Assembly: GCA_041737835.1 (NCBI GenBank)
Contig: JBGSQY010000040.1
Reading direction: 5' to 3' (one strand)
From: Bythopirellula sp041737835
GTDB taxonomy: Bacteria > Planctomycetota > Planctomycetia > Pirellulales > Lacipirellulaceae
DNA: 64,000 nucleotides
The position numbers and the translations under genes were made by a program. The notes under the pieces were generated by a model. It worked only from the letters and a program-made list of their open reading frames with translations, had not been told where the DNA came from and made no database searches. Of this stretch, positions 33,573-42,422 are shown in pieces; positions within the stretch are counted from its first letter, which is position 1; the number at the start of each line of letters is the position of its first letter.

Positions 33573-34630
33573 AGCTGCGGCTGATCTGGAAACTCGTGCT
33601 GATTAACGTCATCTCGGTACTGATCGTGGTGGCGATTGTGGATGTCGCGCTGCGCGCGCTGGCCGCCGATTATTTCATGACCCTTGTTGAAGAGTATGAC
33701 ATCGATCCCAGCGAAGTGCATGCCATGTTTTTGGCCGCCGTGGAGCGCTATCTCGTGGGAGCGTGCTTGGCGGCGTGCGTGGTTTCGGTAGGGCTGAGTT
33801 CCTGGCTTACGTATCGCTCGATTCGCCCACTCCAATTGGTCATGAATGGTGCGAAGCAAATTACCGCCGGCGATTATTCGGTGCGGATCGACGAGAGCAA
33901 TTGTGGCGAAGTCAGCGATCTGGCGCGGACGTTCAATCAAATGGTCGATAGCCTCGCGCGCACGGAACGGCTCCGTAAAGAGATGGTCACCAACCTTGCG
34001 CATGAGCTGCGCACCCCTTTGACAAATATTCGTGGCTATCTCGAAGCACTGACCGATGCGGTGATTGAACCCCATCAAGAAATCTTTTCGTCGTTGCATG
34101 ATGAAACGCTGCGGCTGGTGAGTTTGGCGGATAATTTATTGCAAGAAGCTCGGGCACAGGCGGCTCACGGCGGTCTACGGATCACTACCCTGCGACTCGA
34201 CGATGCTGTATTACAGTCCTTGCAGTTGTATCAACTCAAATTCGCGCAGAAGCAATTGCATGTTGTGAAGCAACTGGAGGCGGCTGCGGTGGAAATCCGT
34301 GCCGATGCGGAGCAGCTCGCGCAGGTCTTGACCAACTTGTTGGAAAATGCCTGGCGATACTCGCCGGTCGGCGGCAACATCCAAGTCCTTGCCGCGAGGC
34401 AACCGATGGCGATTCGCGTCGAGATCACCAACGATTCGGCCACGTCTATCGATCCTGGCATCGACATCTTCCAGCGTTACGAGCGGGGGGGAGCGTCAGG
34501 TTCGTCCGCAGACGGTGGTACAGGCCTGGGGCTGACGATTGTTAAACAGATTGTCGAAAGCCATGGCGGGGCTATTGGCTGTGATCTACAGGCCGGAAAA
34601 ACTCGGATTTGGTTTACATGGCCTGCGTAG
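33569..34630 (+). CDS. Sensor histidine kinase partner
   Basis: 353 residues. TM1 at ~7-28, a short periplasmic loop of ~35 residues (ADYFMTLVEEYDIDPSEVHA...), TM2 at ~62-82, HAMP, then HisKA with the phosphorylated His in NLAHELRTPLTNIRGYLEAL and a HATPase domain (NLLENAWRYSPVGG, GGTGLGLTIVKQIVESHGG). The small loop carries two Met residues (in YFMT and HAMF) that could be oxidised; this is only a suggestion from the E. coli HprS model, where Met oxidation signals. Translationally coupled to the regulator. Confidence 0.92.
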   Translation: MKLRLIWKLVLINVISVLIVVAIVDVALRALAADYFMTLVEEYDIDPSEVHAMFLAAVERYLVGACLAACVVSVGLSSWLTYRSIRPLQLVMNGAKQITAGDYSVRIDESNCGEVSDLARTFNQMVDSLARTERLRKEMVTNLAHELRTPLTNIRGYLEALTDAVIEPHQEIFSSLHDETLRLVSLADNLLQEARAQAAHGGLRITTLRLDDAVLQSLQLYQLKFAQKQLHVVKQLEAAAVEIRADAEQLAQVLTNLLENAWRYSPVGGNIQVLAARQPMAIRVEITNDSATSIDPGIDIFQRYERGGASGSSADGGTGLGLTIVKQIVESHGGAIGCDLQAGKTRIWFTWPA

Positions 34631-34910
34631 CTCGAAACAGTTTTAAAAATACGCCCTGATCAGGCCGCTAGATGATTCTTCGACAATTTTATTGCGTTCA
34701 CTAATTCAAACTGCACGGAAGTCGTGATCTTAATCAAGTCATTAACACGTGGTACATGTCAATAATCGATCATTATTTCTACCGTCGCGGGTTGACAAGG
34801 CTCCCGGCCTGCTTGTGCCAGTTTTTCCATTCTGTTCTTGATTTCCTAACACCGTTGCGCGCACAGGTCGAACCGACGTTGGGGAGTGCCTGCGCCGGCT
34901 AACGACACGA

Positions 34911-35498
34911 TTAAAACCCACCACCACCAAACGGCGGCATGGGCTGCAAGCCGCGTTCCTTGCGGCGGTCGTTCATCATGCGCATGCCGTTTTCGAACTT
35001 CGAGCGTTGTTCGGGCGTGGTCCAATCGAGCATCTTTTTGCCGATCTCGCTCATCCGCTTGGGATCCATCGGCGGGCGACCGCCACCAGGACCTCCTGGG
35101 CCACCCGGTCCGCCACCCCGGGCTTCCATTTCGTCGATTCGTTTGTCGAGTGCCTTGCGCTGTTCTTCGGGAGTCATCTCCATGTACTTGTCGTATTCCT
35201 CCTCGAAGCGTTTGGCCATCATCGGCATGAAGATTGGCATACTGCTCTCAAAAAACTCTGCCCGCTGGGCTTCGGAGAGGCCAGCCATTTGTTCGCGCAT
35301 GGCGTTGCGCTGGTCGCGGAAAGCATCAGGGGAGCCGCCCTGCATCTTCGCCACGTTTTCGTCGCGAATCTGTTGAAGCTCAGCCACTTTGGGATCGCTG
35401 CTGTATTCTTTGGAGTCGAACCAGCCCCAAGCCCACGCGGCGAAGAGCAACACCACGACAGCCGTGGCACCATACATGATCTTATTCTTATCCATCAT
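34911..35498 (-). CDS. Membrane-anchored Met/Glu-rich helical hypothetical protein
   Basis: 195 residues. One N-terminal membrane helix (IMYGATAVVVLLFAAWAWGWF), then a charged helical region (VAELQQIRDENVAKM ... EQMAGLSEAQRAEFF), a Gly/Pro-rich linker (GGGPGGPGGPGGG) and a C-terminal segment PPMDPKRMSEIGKKMLDWTT. Its ATG overlaps the stop of the prepilin-like gene (TAATG) after a GAGGAG ribosome site, so the two are coupled. The repeated Met-Thr-Pro-Glu-Glu-Gln motif resembles Spy/CpxP-like periplasmic LTxxQ chaperones in style, but homology cannot be asserted. Confidence 0.7.
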   Translation of the reverse strand: MMDKNKIMYGATAVVVLLFAAWAWGWFDSKEYSSDPKVAELQQIRDENVAKMQGGSPDAFRDQRNAMREQMAGLSEAQRAEFFESSMPIFMPMMAKRFEEEYDKYMEMTPEEQRKALDKRIDEMEARGGGPGGPGGPGGGRPPMDPKRMSEIGKKMLDWTTPEQRSKFENGMRMMNDRRKERGLQPMPPFGGGGF

Positions 35499-36091
35499 TA
35501 CTCCTCAGGAACGACAACCGCGTCGACGTGCCCATCGAGATATGCGTAGTTTCGCGCACCATTTTCGCCCGGCGAGCCGTGAAACGCATCGAAGTCATAG
35601 ACGATCCAGACTTCGCCCGTCCCCACGGTTCCCACCCGAGTATCCAACACCTCGGGACGCGTCCTGTTCTCAAACCGCACGGAAGGGTATTCATAACTTA
35701 AACCCTCCCGCTCGTGCCAGGTTTCGAAGCGATCGTCCTCGGCGATGTCGCCGTTTTCATCAGGGATCTGCTTATAGTAGTCGCTGGGGCAACGGAAAAT
35801 CTCGCGATTATTTTCGCAGAACGGGGCCAGCACATCATAAAGCGAAGGCAGCTTGCTCGGATTTTCGGTCTTCGGCAATCGCGCGGTCATCGGGAATTTA
35901 CCGCGTTCTCCCTGGCGGTCGAGATATTGGGTCATCGCCAGCCCGATCTGCCGCAGATTCGATTTGCACTGCGTGCTCCGCGACGCTTCCCGCGCCCGTT
36001 GAATCGCGGGAAGCAGCAGCGCCACAAGTACGCCAATGATTCCAATCACGGTGAGCAATTCGACGAGGGTGAATCCCGGTTTGCGTTTCAT
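35498..36091 (-). CDS. DUF1559-type prepilin-like protein
   Basis: 197 residues from ATG 36091. Type IV pilin-like N-terminus KRKPGFTLVELLTVIGIIGVL with the prepilin peptidase site G/FTLVEL, followed by ALLLPAIQRAREASRSTQCK, the DUF1559 signature of Planctomycetes. The C-terminal AFHGSPGENGARNYAYLDGHV is the H-X-DG motif of the family. Shorter than the usual ~300 residues. These proteins occur in large paralogous sets and are thought to form pseudopilus-like or surface structures; the function is not established. Confidence 0.9.
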   Translation of the reverse strand: MKRKPGFTLVELLTVIGIIGVLVALLLPAIQRAREASRSTQCKSNLRQIGLAMTQYLDRQGERGKFPMTARLPKTENPSKLPSLYDVLAPFCENNREIFRCPSDYYKQIPDENGDIAEDDRFETWHEREGLSYEYPSVRFENRTRPEVLDTRVGTVGTGEVWIVYDFDAFHGSPGENGARNYAYLDGHVDAVVVPEE

Positions 36092-36284
36092 GCTGGCAAG
36101 CCACTCCAAGCCAGTACCTATTGGCACATTACTTACAGCGTAATTCTTTACTGGCACTACGCGAGTTTCGCTCGAAAGCTTACGAGCCTGCGTCAATTAT
36201 CACCGCAAATGGCTATAGAAAGCAAGAAAAGCTGGGTAAGACAGCAGACTGCCAGAAATCATCTAAGCCAATAACTGAGGGACG

Positions 36285-36319
36285 AGAGTCTAGAGCCAAA
36301 CATTCTGGCTCTAGACTCT
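36285..36319. terminator. 14-bp perfect hairpin after the zincin-like gene
   Basis: AGAGTCTAGAGCCA pairs with TGGCTCTAGACTCT across a 7-base loop, 25 bases beyond the stop of the minus-strand gene ending at 36344. No T-run on the minus strand. The GTCTAGA/TCTAGAC core also looks like a dispersed planctomycete repeat. Confidence 0.55.
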
Positions 36320-36343
36320 GGTCTTTTGGCTATCCACTTTCAC

Positions 36344-37042
36344 TTACCACTTGTGATGACGCTTTGTCACCTTCTCGGTCTTCGGTCGACGTGCTCCGCG
36401 ACCGCCGCTGGCCAAATAGCCGTATTCGATCGCAAACCACTCGGCATACCGCTCGCGGTCCGTGTAGTTGGTATTGCGATCGTCGACCAAATGGCCCAGC
36501 TCGTGGATCAGGATGTTATTGAGATAAAAATCCTGCAATGCTTCCTCGCTCCAAGTCAGCCGCCAGGAATAGGCATCGGGCCGATCCCAGCGTCCACCGT
36601 ACATTTTGGCTTCGTTGACCGTTTCAGGGCGGGGTGGGGCATGGAAGACTTCTTCGCGCGATTCTTCCAAAGGATACAGGTAAAGCGTCGCGCCCCACTG
36701 CATTCCGTAGCAAGGAAAGCTCATCTTCTTGCGGGTCATGCAGCTGAACTGCACATTCTCCAACCCTTTGAGAAACTTTTGCGGCACCTGGGCTAAGCGC
36801 TCGCGTACTTGCTCCGGAGTGAGAATGTGGCTGTAGCCATCCCCGGGAACTTGGACGATAATCTGGTAATCCGCGCCATTTTCGGTCGGTTCGTGCCAAT
36901 CTTCGGGAGGCGCAAAAGGTGCGCGGGCGTCGCGACTGCCAAGTTGCAGATTGCGTGCGCGCTGCGACCACACGGCCTTCGACTGGACAATCGGGCGGCG
37001 ATCTTGATAGTTGTTACGGGTGAATTGTCGTCGTGATTTCAT
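36344..37042 (-). CDS. Zincin-like putative metalloprotease
   Basis: 232 residues from ATG 37042, after AGAGG. The HExxH zinc site is NNILIHELGHLVDD at about residue 180; a Glu (ERYAEWFAIEYGY) about 20 residues on could be the third ligand. The N-terminal part is basic (MKSRRQFTRNNYQDRRP) and shows no signal peptide, so it may act in the cytoplasm or be inactive. No close family recognised. Its natural substrate is unknown. Confidence 0.68.
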   Translation of the reverse strand: MKSRRQFTRNNYQDRRPIVQSKAVWSQRARNLQLGSRDARAPFAPPEDWHEPTENGADYQIIVQVPGDGYSHILTPEQVRERLAQVPQKFLKGLENVQFSCMTRKKMSFPCYGMQWGATLYLYPLEESREEVFHAPPRPETVNEAKMYGGRWDRPDAYSWRLTWSEEALQDFYLNNILIHELGHLVDDRNTNYTDRERYAEWFAIEYGYLASGGRGARRPKTEKVTKRHHKW

Positions 37043-37407
37043 AGTTGGAACCTCTAGGCAAAGGGGCTTTGCTGCGGCGGCTCCCGAAGGAGAGCTTCTC
37101 AAAGGTCAGAGGCGGGGATGTTCGACCCTTGTGAAGGCCCAAAAGGAGACTTGGTGGGCCCGTTTGAAGCTTATTCCAGCATACCTTGCGGGCCACTGTG
37201 GGTTCAAACAAGTGCCTTAAGTGGCGACTGGCAATGAACTTAAGCGATCCACGCCACCCCCTCCTTCGGGGGTGGACAGTTCGGTTCGCCGGGAACTGAC
37301 ATGTGTACGGATGTTTATTATTTATGTTCGCTTCAATGGCAACAGATGACTGCCAATCAACAACACAACATGTAGTCATCACTATTCGCGCGTGATACAA
37401 ACCACCG

Positions 37408-37626
37408 ATGAACGTAATTCTTTACACTCGAACAGGTTGCCATCTTTGTGATGTCGCATTGGCCACGTTACGCGAACATGGAGTTGAACCCACGCTTCAA
37501 GATATTGATGCCGACGACAAACTCCGCGATGAGTTCAATGTGTGCGTGCCTGTGGTCGAGATCGACGGCAAGATTCGCTTTCGTGGCAAGGTGGATCCCA
37601 TCCTGTTGAAGCGGTTATTGAAGTAG
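37408..37626 (+). CDS. Glutaredoxin-family protein
   Basis: 72 residues, thioredoxin fold: MNVILYTRTGCHLCDVA with the Cys-His-Leu-Cys active site and VPVVEIDG containing the cis-Pro. Small proteins of this kind (also called DUF836-like glutaredoxins) reduce disulfides or bind small thiols. It precedes the ThiO-like gene by 15 bases and is probably in the same operon. Confidence 0.87.
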   Translation: MNVILYTRTGCHLCDVALATLREHGVEPTLQDIDADDKLRDEFNVCVPVVEIDGKIRFRGKVDPILLKRLLK

Positions 37627-37641
37627 ACTTTAGACTGTCTC

Positions 37642-38784
37642 ATGCAAGCGTATGCCAAATCTTCTGAAACCCTTGATGTCCTGCTAATCGGCGGGGGCGT
37701 GATGGGGCTGTCGCTCGCCTGGGAGCTGGCCCAACACGGTGCCAAAGTCTGCATCGTCGATAGTGGCCCGATGGGGAGTGAAGCCTCGTGGGCCGCTGCG
37801 GGTATGCTCCCCCCGGGACCGAATCGCACTCTGTGGCCACAATGCTCGGCTTACGAGCAGCTTCAAGGTCTCAGCCACGAGCTGCATCCTCAGTGGCACG
37901 AACGACTTCGCGAGTTTATTGAAATCGACAACGGTTACCGTCCGACCGGTGCGATTTACATCGCCGATGGCACACCCGCCGCCAATGCCAGCTTGCAAAG
38001 AAATCAACAAGAATGGTGGCAGTGGCAACTCGAACAGCATTCGCTCGATTCCACATCACTTTGCGACCTCGAGCCCGCGTTGGCCGTTACGGGTGAGGCC
38101 GTTTTGCTGCCAAGTGAATCTCAGGTCCGCCCGCCGCGTCATCTCAAGGCATTACTAGCTGCGTGCCAAAAATCGGGAGTCGAATTGCGTACCGGTTGCC
38201 AAGTCTTGGGCTGGCAAACAACCGGCAACAAGATCACGGCTGCTCTGACGAGCACCGGCCCCATTTCGGCGGAGAATTATTGCCTCACGAGCGGCTGTTG
38301 GACCGGTGCGCTCGCCGCAGGGCTGGGTTTGAGCCTGCCAATTCGCCCCGTCCGGGGACAGATTTTGCTACTCAACGGCCCTCCTCATATGCTGCGACGG
38401 ATCGTCAATGCTGGACCCCGTTATCTCACCTCACGACCCGATGGCCGCGTGCTCGTGGGGGCCACGCAGGAAGAAGTCGGCTTCGACAAGCAAAACACAG
38501 TCGAAGGTTTGGCCGAGTTAATGAATTTTGCTCGGACGCTTTGCCCCGCACTGGCAAAGTTCACCTTAGAGAAAAGCTGGTCAGGTTTGCGGCCCGGCAC
38601 GGCCGACGATCTGCCCTATCTAGGCCGGCTGCCACACCATGAAAATGGTTGGATCGCCGCCGGTCATTTCCGCGCTGGAATTCAACTATCCCCCGCCACG
38701 GCCGTGGTGATGCGGTCGCTCATCTTGGGGCAGGAACCGCCGGTGGATGTCACCGACTTAGGAGTAGCTCGTTCCCTCAATTAA
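37642..38784 (+). CDS. thiO: Glycine oxidase ThiO-like FAD-dependent amine oxidase
   Basis: 380 residues. N-terminal FAD-binding beta-alpha-beta LLIGGGVMGLSLAWELAQHG with IVDSGPMGSEASWAAAGMLPP, the DAO-family signature, and C-terminal RPGTADDLPYLGRLP and GWIAAGHFRAGIQLSP typical of ThiO. It would oxidise glycine to iminoglycine for thiazole synthesis. No thiS or thiG is adjacent, so a general D-amino-acid or glycine oxidase role remains possible. Confidence 0.85.
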   Translation: MQAYAKSSETLDVLLIGGGVMGLSLAWELAQHGAKVCIVDSGPMGSEASWAAAGMLPPGPNRTLWPQCSAYEQLQGLSHELHPQWHERLREFIEIDNGYRPTGAIYIADGTPAANASLQRNQQEWWQWQLEQHSLDSTSLCDLEPALAVTGEAVLLPSESQVRPPRHLKALLAACQKSGVELRTGCQVLGWQTTGNKITAALTSTGPISAENYCLTSGCWTGALAAGLGLSLPIRPVRGQILLLNGPPHMLRRIVNAGPRYLTSRPDGRVLVGATQEEVGFDKQNTVEGLAELMNFARTLCPALAKFTLEKSWSGLRPGTADDLPYLGRLPHHENGWIAAGHFRAGIQLSPATAVVMRSLILGQEPPVDVTDLGVARSLN

Positions 38785-38795
38785 CACGACAGTAC

Positions 38796-39365
38796 TTATA
38801 CATCCCGTCCATGCGCTTGCCGCCAGGCGTCGCGCGCGATCGCAGTGAAGCTCACGGCGAGAAAGGCGAGCCAAGTTCCCAGCACTCCGCCAGAAATTGT
38901 TGCCACGACCCAACCAGCTATACCGATGCGATAGCCAATCGTGAGCCACACGACGCTGCCGGCCAAAGTGGACCCCACCACTAAACCTGCGAGCAGCATC
39001 CATTTGATCCCGCGCACCAAGCGACCAAAGTTCCGCAGATTGGTTTCCGGCAAGAGGACCAGATTCGCAAGCTCATCAGCCGAAGTAACGTGTGGATCGT
39101 CGGGCGACTGGCGCGGGTCAGCGTTTCGCCAGCGTAGTACTTCTGTGGAGGTATCTCGCAATCGGGTGCCGATGAGATTCCCCAACACGTGGGCCCCGAC
39201 CAGCAAAGCACCGATCACGATCACCCATGGAACCGGGCCGTCCGTTAGAGCCACCAAGGCGCATAAGATGCTTAAAAGGGTCACGACCAAAAACATCTGC
39301 TTCAGCCGAAATTTCAGCAAATGCGGCTCGCGCAACGGGGCAGGGGGGTCAAGCGGCGTGGGCAT
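38796..39365 (-). CDS. Hypothetical four-helix membrane protein
   Basis: 189 residues from ATG 39365. Membrane helices at MFLVVTLLSILCALVALTDG, VIVIGALLVGAHVLGNLIG, WMLLAGLVVGSTLAGSVVWL and GGVLGTWLAFLAVSFTAI, with a hydrophilic central loop (LRWRNADPRQSPDDPH). The opening FRLKQMFLVVTLLSILCAL resembles a common planctomycete leader. No family recognised. It converges on thiO with an 11-base gap. Confidence 0.65.
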   Translation of the reverse strand: MPTPLDPPAPLREPHLLKFRLKQMFLVVTLLSILCALVALTDGPVPWVIVIGALLVGAHVLGNLIGTRLRDTSTEVLRWRNADPRQSPDDPHVTSADELANLVLLPETNLRNFGRLVRGIKWMLLAGLVVGSTLAGSVVWLTIGYRIGIAGWVVATISGGVLGTWLAFLAVSFTAIARDAWRQAHGRDV

Positions 39366-39504
39366 GCTGCAATTATCTTCCGTGGCAAAACTTCGAGCAA
39401 GCGCGGCAGGCCCTGCGAATCGATGTGGATTTGAGTAGGATAGATACCGCACAACGATTCGTTGAATCACGGCTAATTCTGGTTTCCACTTACCTTTTTC
39501 CGCC

Positions 39505-40773
39505 ATGCTCTACTTTGCCACCGGTTCGCCAACAACCGAGCTTTCTGAGAACGACATTCGCAACGCACTGTTTGGCGTGTTCGACCAACTCGGCGTGCGC
39601 AAACGGGTGATCGCGGTCCCGCCGGACTTCACGCGATTCAATAGCCGTGCTGGCCAACTCACCTGCCTCAGCCATGAATACTATGGCGAGGCGCTGGTCG
39701 ACGTGCTGCCGGCACTGGGCACCCATTTTGAAATGCCGCTCTGGCAGCGAGAAAAGATGTTCCCCGGCGTGCCAAATGATTTGTTCCGTTACCACAACTG
39801 GCGGACCGACGTCGAAACCATCGGCGAAGTCCCCGCCGAGTTTGTCACCCAAGTCACCGATGGGATCTATCGCGAACCGTGGCCCTGCCAGCTTAACCGC
39901 CTAATTTGGGAAGGGGGGCACGATCTCATTTTGTCGCTGGGCCAAGTCGTGCCGCACGAAGTCATCGGCATGGCCAACTACAACAAGAATTTGTTTGTCG
40001 GCACCGGCGGCGTTCGCGGTATCAATGAGAGTCATTACGTCGGAGCGGTCTACGGCATCGAACGCATCCTCGGACGGGCTGACAATCCCTTGCGCAAAAT
40101 CTTGAACTACGCCCAGGACAATTTCTGCCAGCATCTGCCGCTGCTCTACGTGCAGACAGTTGTCGGCTATAACGAGGCGCGGGAACTGGTTGTCCGCGGC
40201 CTCTATATCGGCGACGATGTCGAATGCTTTGAGCGGGCCAGCGAATTGTCGTTGGCCGTGAACTTCGAAATGGTTCCCAAGCCGCTTAACAAGGTCGTGG
40301 TTTTTCTCGACCCCGAAGAATTTCACAGCACTTGGCTGGGAAACAAATCGATCTATCGCACGCGGATGGCGATCGCCGATGGGGGTGAGCTTGTTGTGTT
40401 GGGGCCATCGGTGCGTACCTTTGGCGAAGATCCCGAGATCGACCGCATGATTCGTAAATATGGCTATCGCACCACACCCGAGGTGCTCGACTTTGTGGCG
40501 AAGAATGAAGACCTACGATCCAATCTGTCGGCGGCGGCCCATTTGATCCACGGCTCGTCGGAGAATCGCTTCACGATCACTTATTGCCCGGGCGAACTCA
40601 CGCGCGAAGAAGTCGAAGGCGTTGGCTATCGGTATGGCGATCTGGCGGAATATTCACGCCGTTATCCAATCGAACAACTCCGCGACGGCATGCAGACCCA
40701 CAACGGCGAAGAGATTTTCTACATCAGCAACCCAGCACTTGGATTGTGGGCACATAATTCGCGCATGAATTAA
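39505..40773 (+). CDS. LarA-like nickel-pincer-dependent racemase family protein
   Basis: 422 residues, matching lactate racemase catalytic domain proteins (DUF2088). Characteristic parts: IAVPPDFTRFNSRAG near the N-terminus (the DDxTR equivalent reads PDFTR), ILSLGQVVPHEVIGMANYNKNLFVGTGG with catalytic His and the cofactor-linked Lys region, and DPEEFHSTWLGNKSIYRTRM. LarA homologues racemise or epimerise 2-hydroxy acids or sugar acids with the NPN cofactor. Lactate cannot be assumed as substrate. LarE is encoded at 27771, LarB and LarC are not in the window. Confidence 0.85.
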   Translation: MLYFATGSPTTELSENDIRNALFGVFDQLGVRKRVIAVPPDFTRFNSRAGQLTCLSHEYYGEALVDVLPALGTHFEMPLWQREKMFPGVPNDLFRYHNWRTDVETIGEVPAEFVTQVTDGIYREPWPCQLNRLIWEGGHDLILSLGQVVPHEVIGMANYNKNLFVGTGGVRGINESHYVGAVYGIERILGRADNPLRKILNYAQDNFCQHLPLLYVQTVVGYNEARELVVRGLYIGDDVECFERASELSLAVNFEMVPKPLNKVVVFLDPEEFHSTWLGNKSIYRTRMAIADGGELVVLGPSVRTFGEDPEIDRMIRKYGYRTTPEVLDFVAKNEDLRSNLSAAAHLIHGSSENRFTITYCPGELTREEVEGVGYRYGDLAEYSRRYPIEQLRDGMQTHNGEEIFYISNPALGLWAHNSRMN

Positions 40774-40996
40774 TTTTCACCACCTATGAGAGGGATTTAT
40801 CCTAGGCACTGTCCAAGTTCTGAGCAGAGAAATTGCTGAAACTGAATCTTTATAGATTAACTTGATAGATTTTTCGTCGAGATACTTGCTTCTCGAATTC
40901 ACTCCAGCCTAGAATCTCCCTCGGCATCTGATCTGATCAGCTAGTCAGCCGCGCATCACTCTTCTCTTTGTCGGCCAGCAATTGCAGGGGGTGCTA

Positions 40997-42055
40997 ATGA
41001 GCAAGACCAACATCTCGAGCGCAAATTCCGCAAGCTTGCGTTGCGTTGGCGTTTCGACCGCCTCACAAACACTGCTCAACTCCATCTCGCGCGTCGCGCT
41101 GTTCCGCTCAACGGTTCTCATCAGCGGTAAAAGCGGCACAGGCAAGGAACTCGTTGCCCGACAAATTCACGATTGGAGCCCGCGCGCGAATTCACTTTTC
41201 GTCCCTGTCGATTGTGCATCCATGACCGACGAACTCATGGCCAGCCAACTTTTTGGCCATGTCAAAGGGGCATTTACCAGTGCCGATCAAGGCTCATTGG
41301 GCTGTTTTCGCGCTGCCCATAATGGCACGATCTTTCTCGACGAAATCGGTGAATTACCTCTATGCTTACAAGCGAAATTGCTGCGCGTGATCCAAGAACG
41401 TGCTGTCATTCCCGTCGGCAGCCATGAGTCGATTCCGGTCGATGTCCGCGTGGTGGCTGCCACGAACCGCGATCTTCGTCAGGAAGTGGTGGCAGGTCGA
41501 TTCCGCGAAGATCTGTTTTACCGCCTGAGTGTGGTGACCATTCAGACGGTTCCACTGTGCGAACGCCCCGAAGACATCGGTGTCCTTGCGGTCCACTTCC
41601 TGAAGGAACTTGAAGAACAAGGCCACCCGCGACACGAACTCACCCATGGTGCCAAGGAGTTACTGGAACTTTACGATTGGCCGGGCAACGTGCGGGAACT
41701 CAAAAATCTGCTCGAACAGGCCGCGTTGGATACGGACGATTACTGGATCTCGAGCGAAACGATCTTGCGGATTCTGTCGCCGATTTCAGCAGGGAATTAT
41801 CAATTATCTTGGCCTTCATCGCCCACACTTCAACAACAGCCACGATTTCCACAGCATCCCAACAACTTGCCGGCCGATGATGGCCATTGGCCCAAACTCG
41901 AAGAGCAAGAACGTCGTCTGATCGTGCAAACACTCGAACATACTTACTACAACAAAAGTGCAGCCGCACGGCTGCTTGATATTTCACGGCAAGCCCTGTT
42001 GCGCAAGATTGCCAGACTCGGTATTAATACCTTGCCACCTGACAGCAATCACTAA
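40997..42055 (+). CDS. Sigma-54-dependent transcriptional activator without sensor domain
   Basis: 352 residues from the ATG at 40997 after GGGGG. AAA+ domain from ~residue 20: Walker A ISGKSGTGKELVA, sigma-54 contact loop HVKGAFTSADQG (GAFTSA in place of GAFTGA), Walker B GTIFLDEIGEL, R-finger region FREDLFYRLSVVTI. The C-terminal Fis-type HTH is YYNKSAAARLLDISRQALLRKI. There is no N-terminal receiver, GAF or PAS domain, so its activity is controlled by another protein or by its own abundance. A sigma-54 promoter lies 291 bases past its stop, before the PEP-CTERM cluster, which makes that cluster the likely target. Confidence 0.92.
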   Translation: MSKTNISSANSASLRCVGVSTASQTLLNSISRVALFRSTVLISGKSGTGKELVARQIHDWSPRANSLFVPVDCASMTDELMASQLFGHVKGAFTSADQGSLGCFRAAHNGTIFLDEIGELPLCLQAKLLRVIQERAVIPVGSHESIPVDVRVVAATNRDLRQEVVAGRFREDLFYRLSVVTIQTVPLCERPEDIGVLAVHFLKELEEQGHPRHELTHGAKELLELYDWPGNVRELKNLLEQAALDTDDYWISSETILRILSPISAGNYQLSWPSSPTLQQQPRFPQHPNNLPADDGHWPKLEEQERRLIVQTLEHTYYNKSAAARLLDISRQALLRKIARLGINTLPPDSNH

Positions 42056-42345
42056 GCAACACATTTTCGCAACGGCGTTCTGCCGTTAAGTCGCATTCTG
42101 CGCACTCAGTTTTCCCCCTCGGCAAATCTTGCTTTATTTTGCGCACTGAAATGTGTTCACAAACGGACGGAACTGCCCTACTGACATTAGTCAATAACGA
42201 TCATTTATGTCGCATAGTCGGACGGGGCAAGATTCCTCTGTGATGACCGTTGCCTTGATCGAATAGCGTATCGCAATTTTCTTCTTGTTTGCACAGCAAG
42301 ACTTACGTTCCATGGGCAATCTCATGGAGTGTTTTTTTCTTATCG

Positions 42346-42360
42346 TGGCACATCGCTTGC
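42346..42360 (+). promoter_or_regulatory. Sigma-54 promoter of the PEP-CTERM cluster
   Basis: TGGCACATCGCTTGC: -24 TGGCAC and -12 TTGC with the exact GG-N10-GC spacing. It lies 62 bases upstream of the pseudo-receiver ATG and directly downstream of a sigma-54 activator gene. The 290-base stretch between the two probably holds the activator binding sites; none is recognised by eye. Confidence 0.75.
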
Positions 42361-42422
42361 GAAGTCCTCTTTGCGTAAGCAACGACTCAACGTTGCCAAG
42401 GCTATCAACTGAGGAGGTGACG

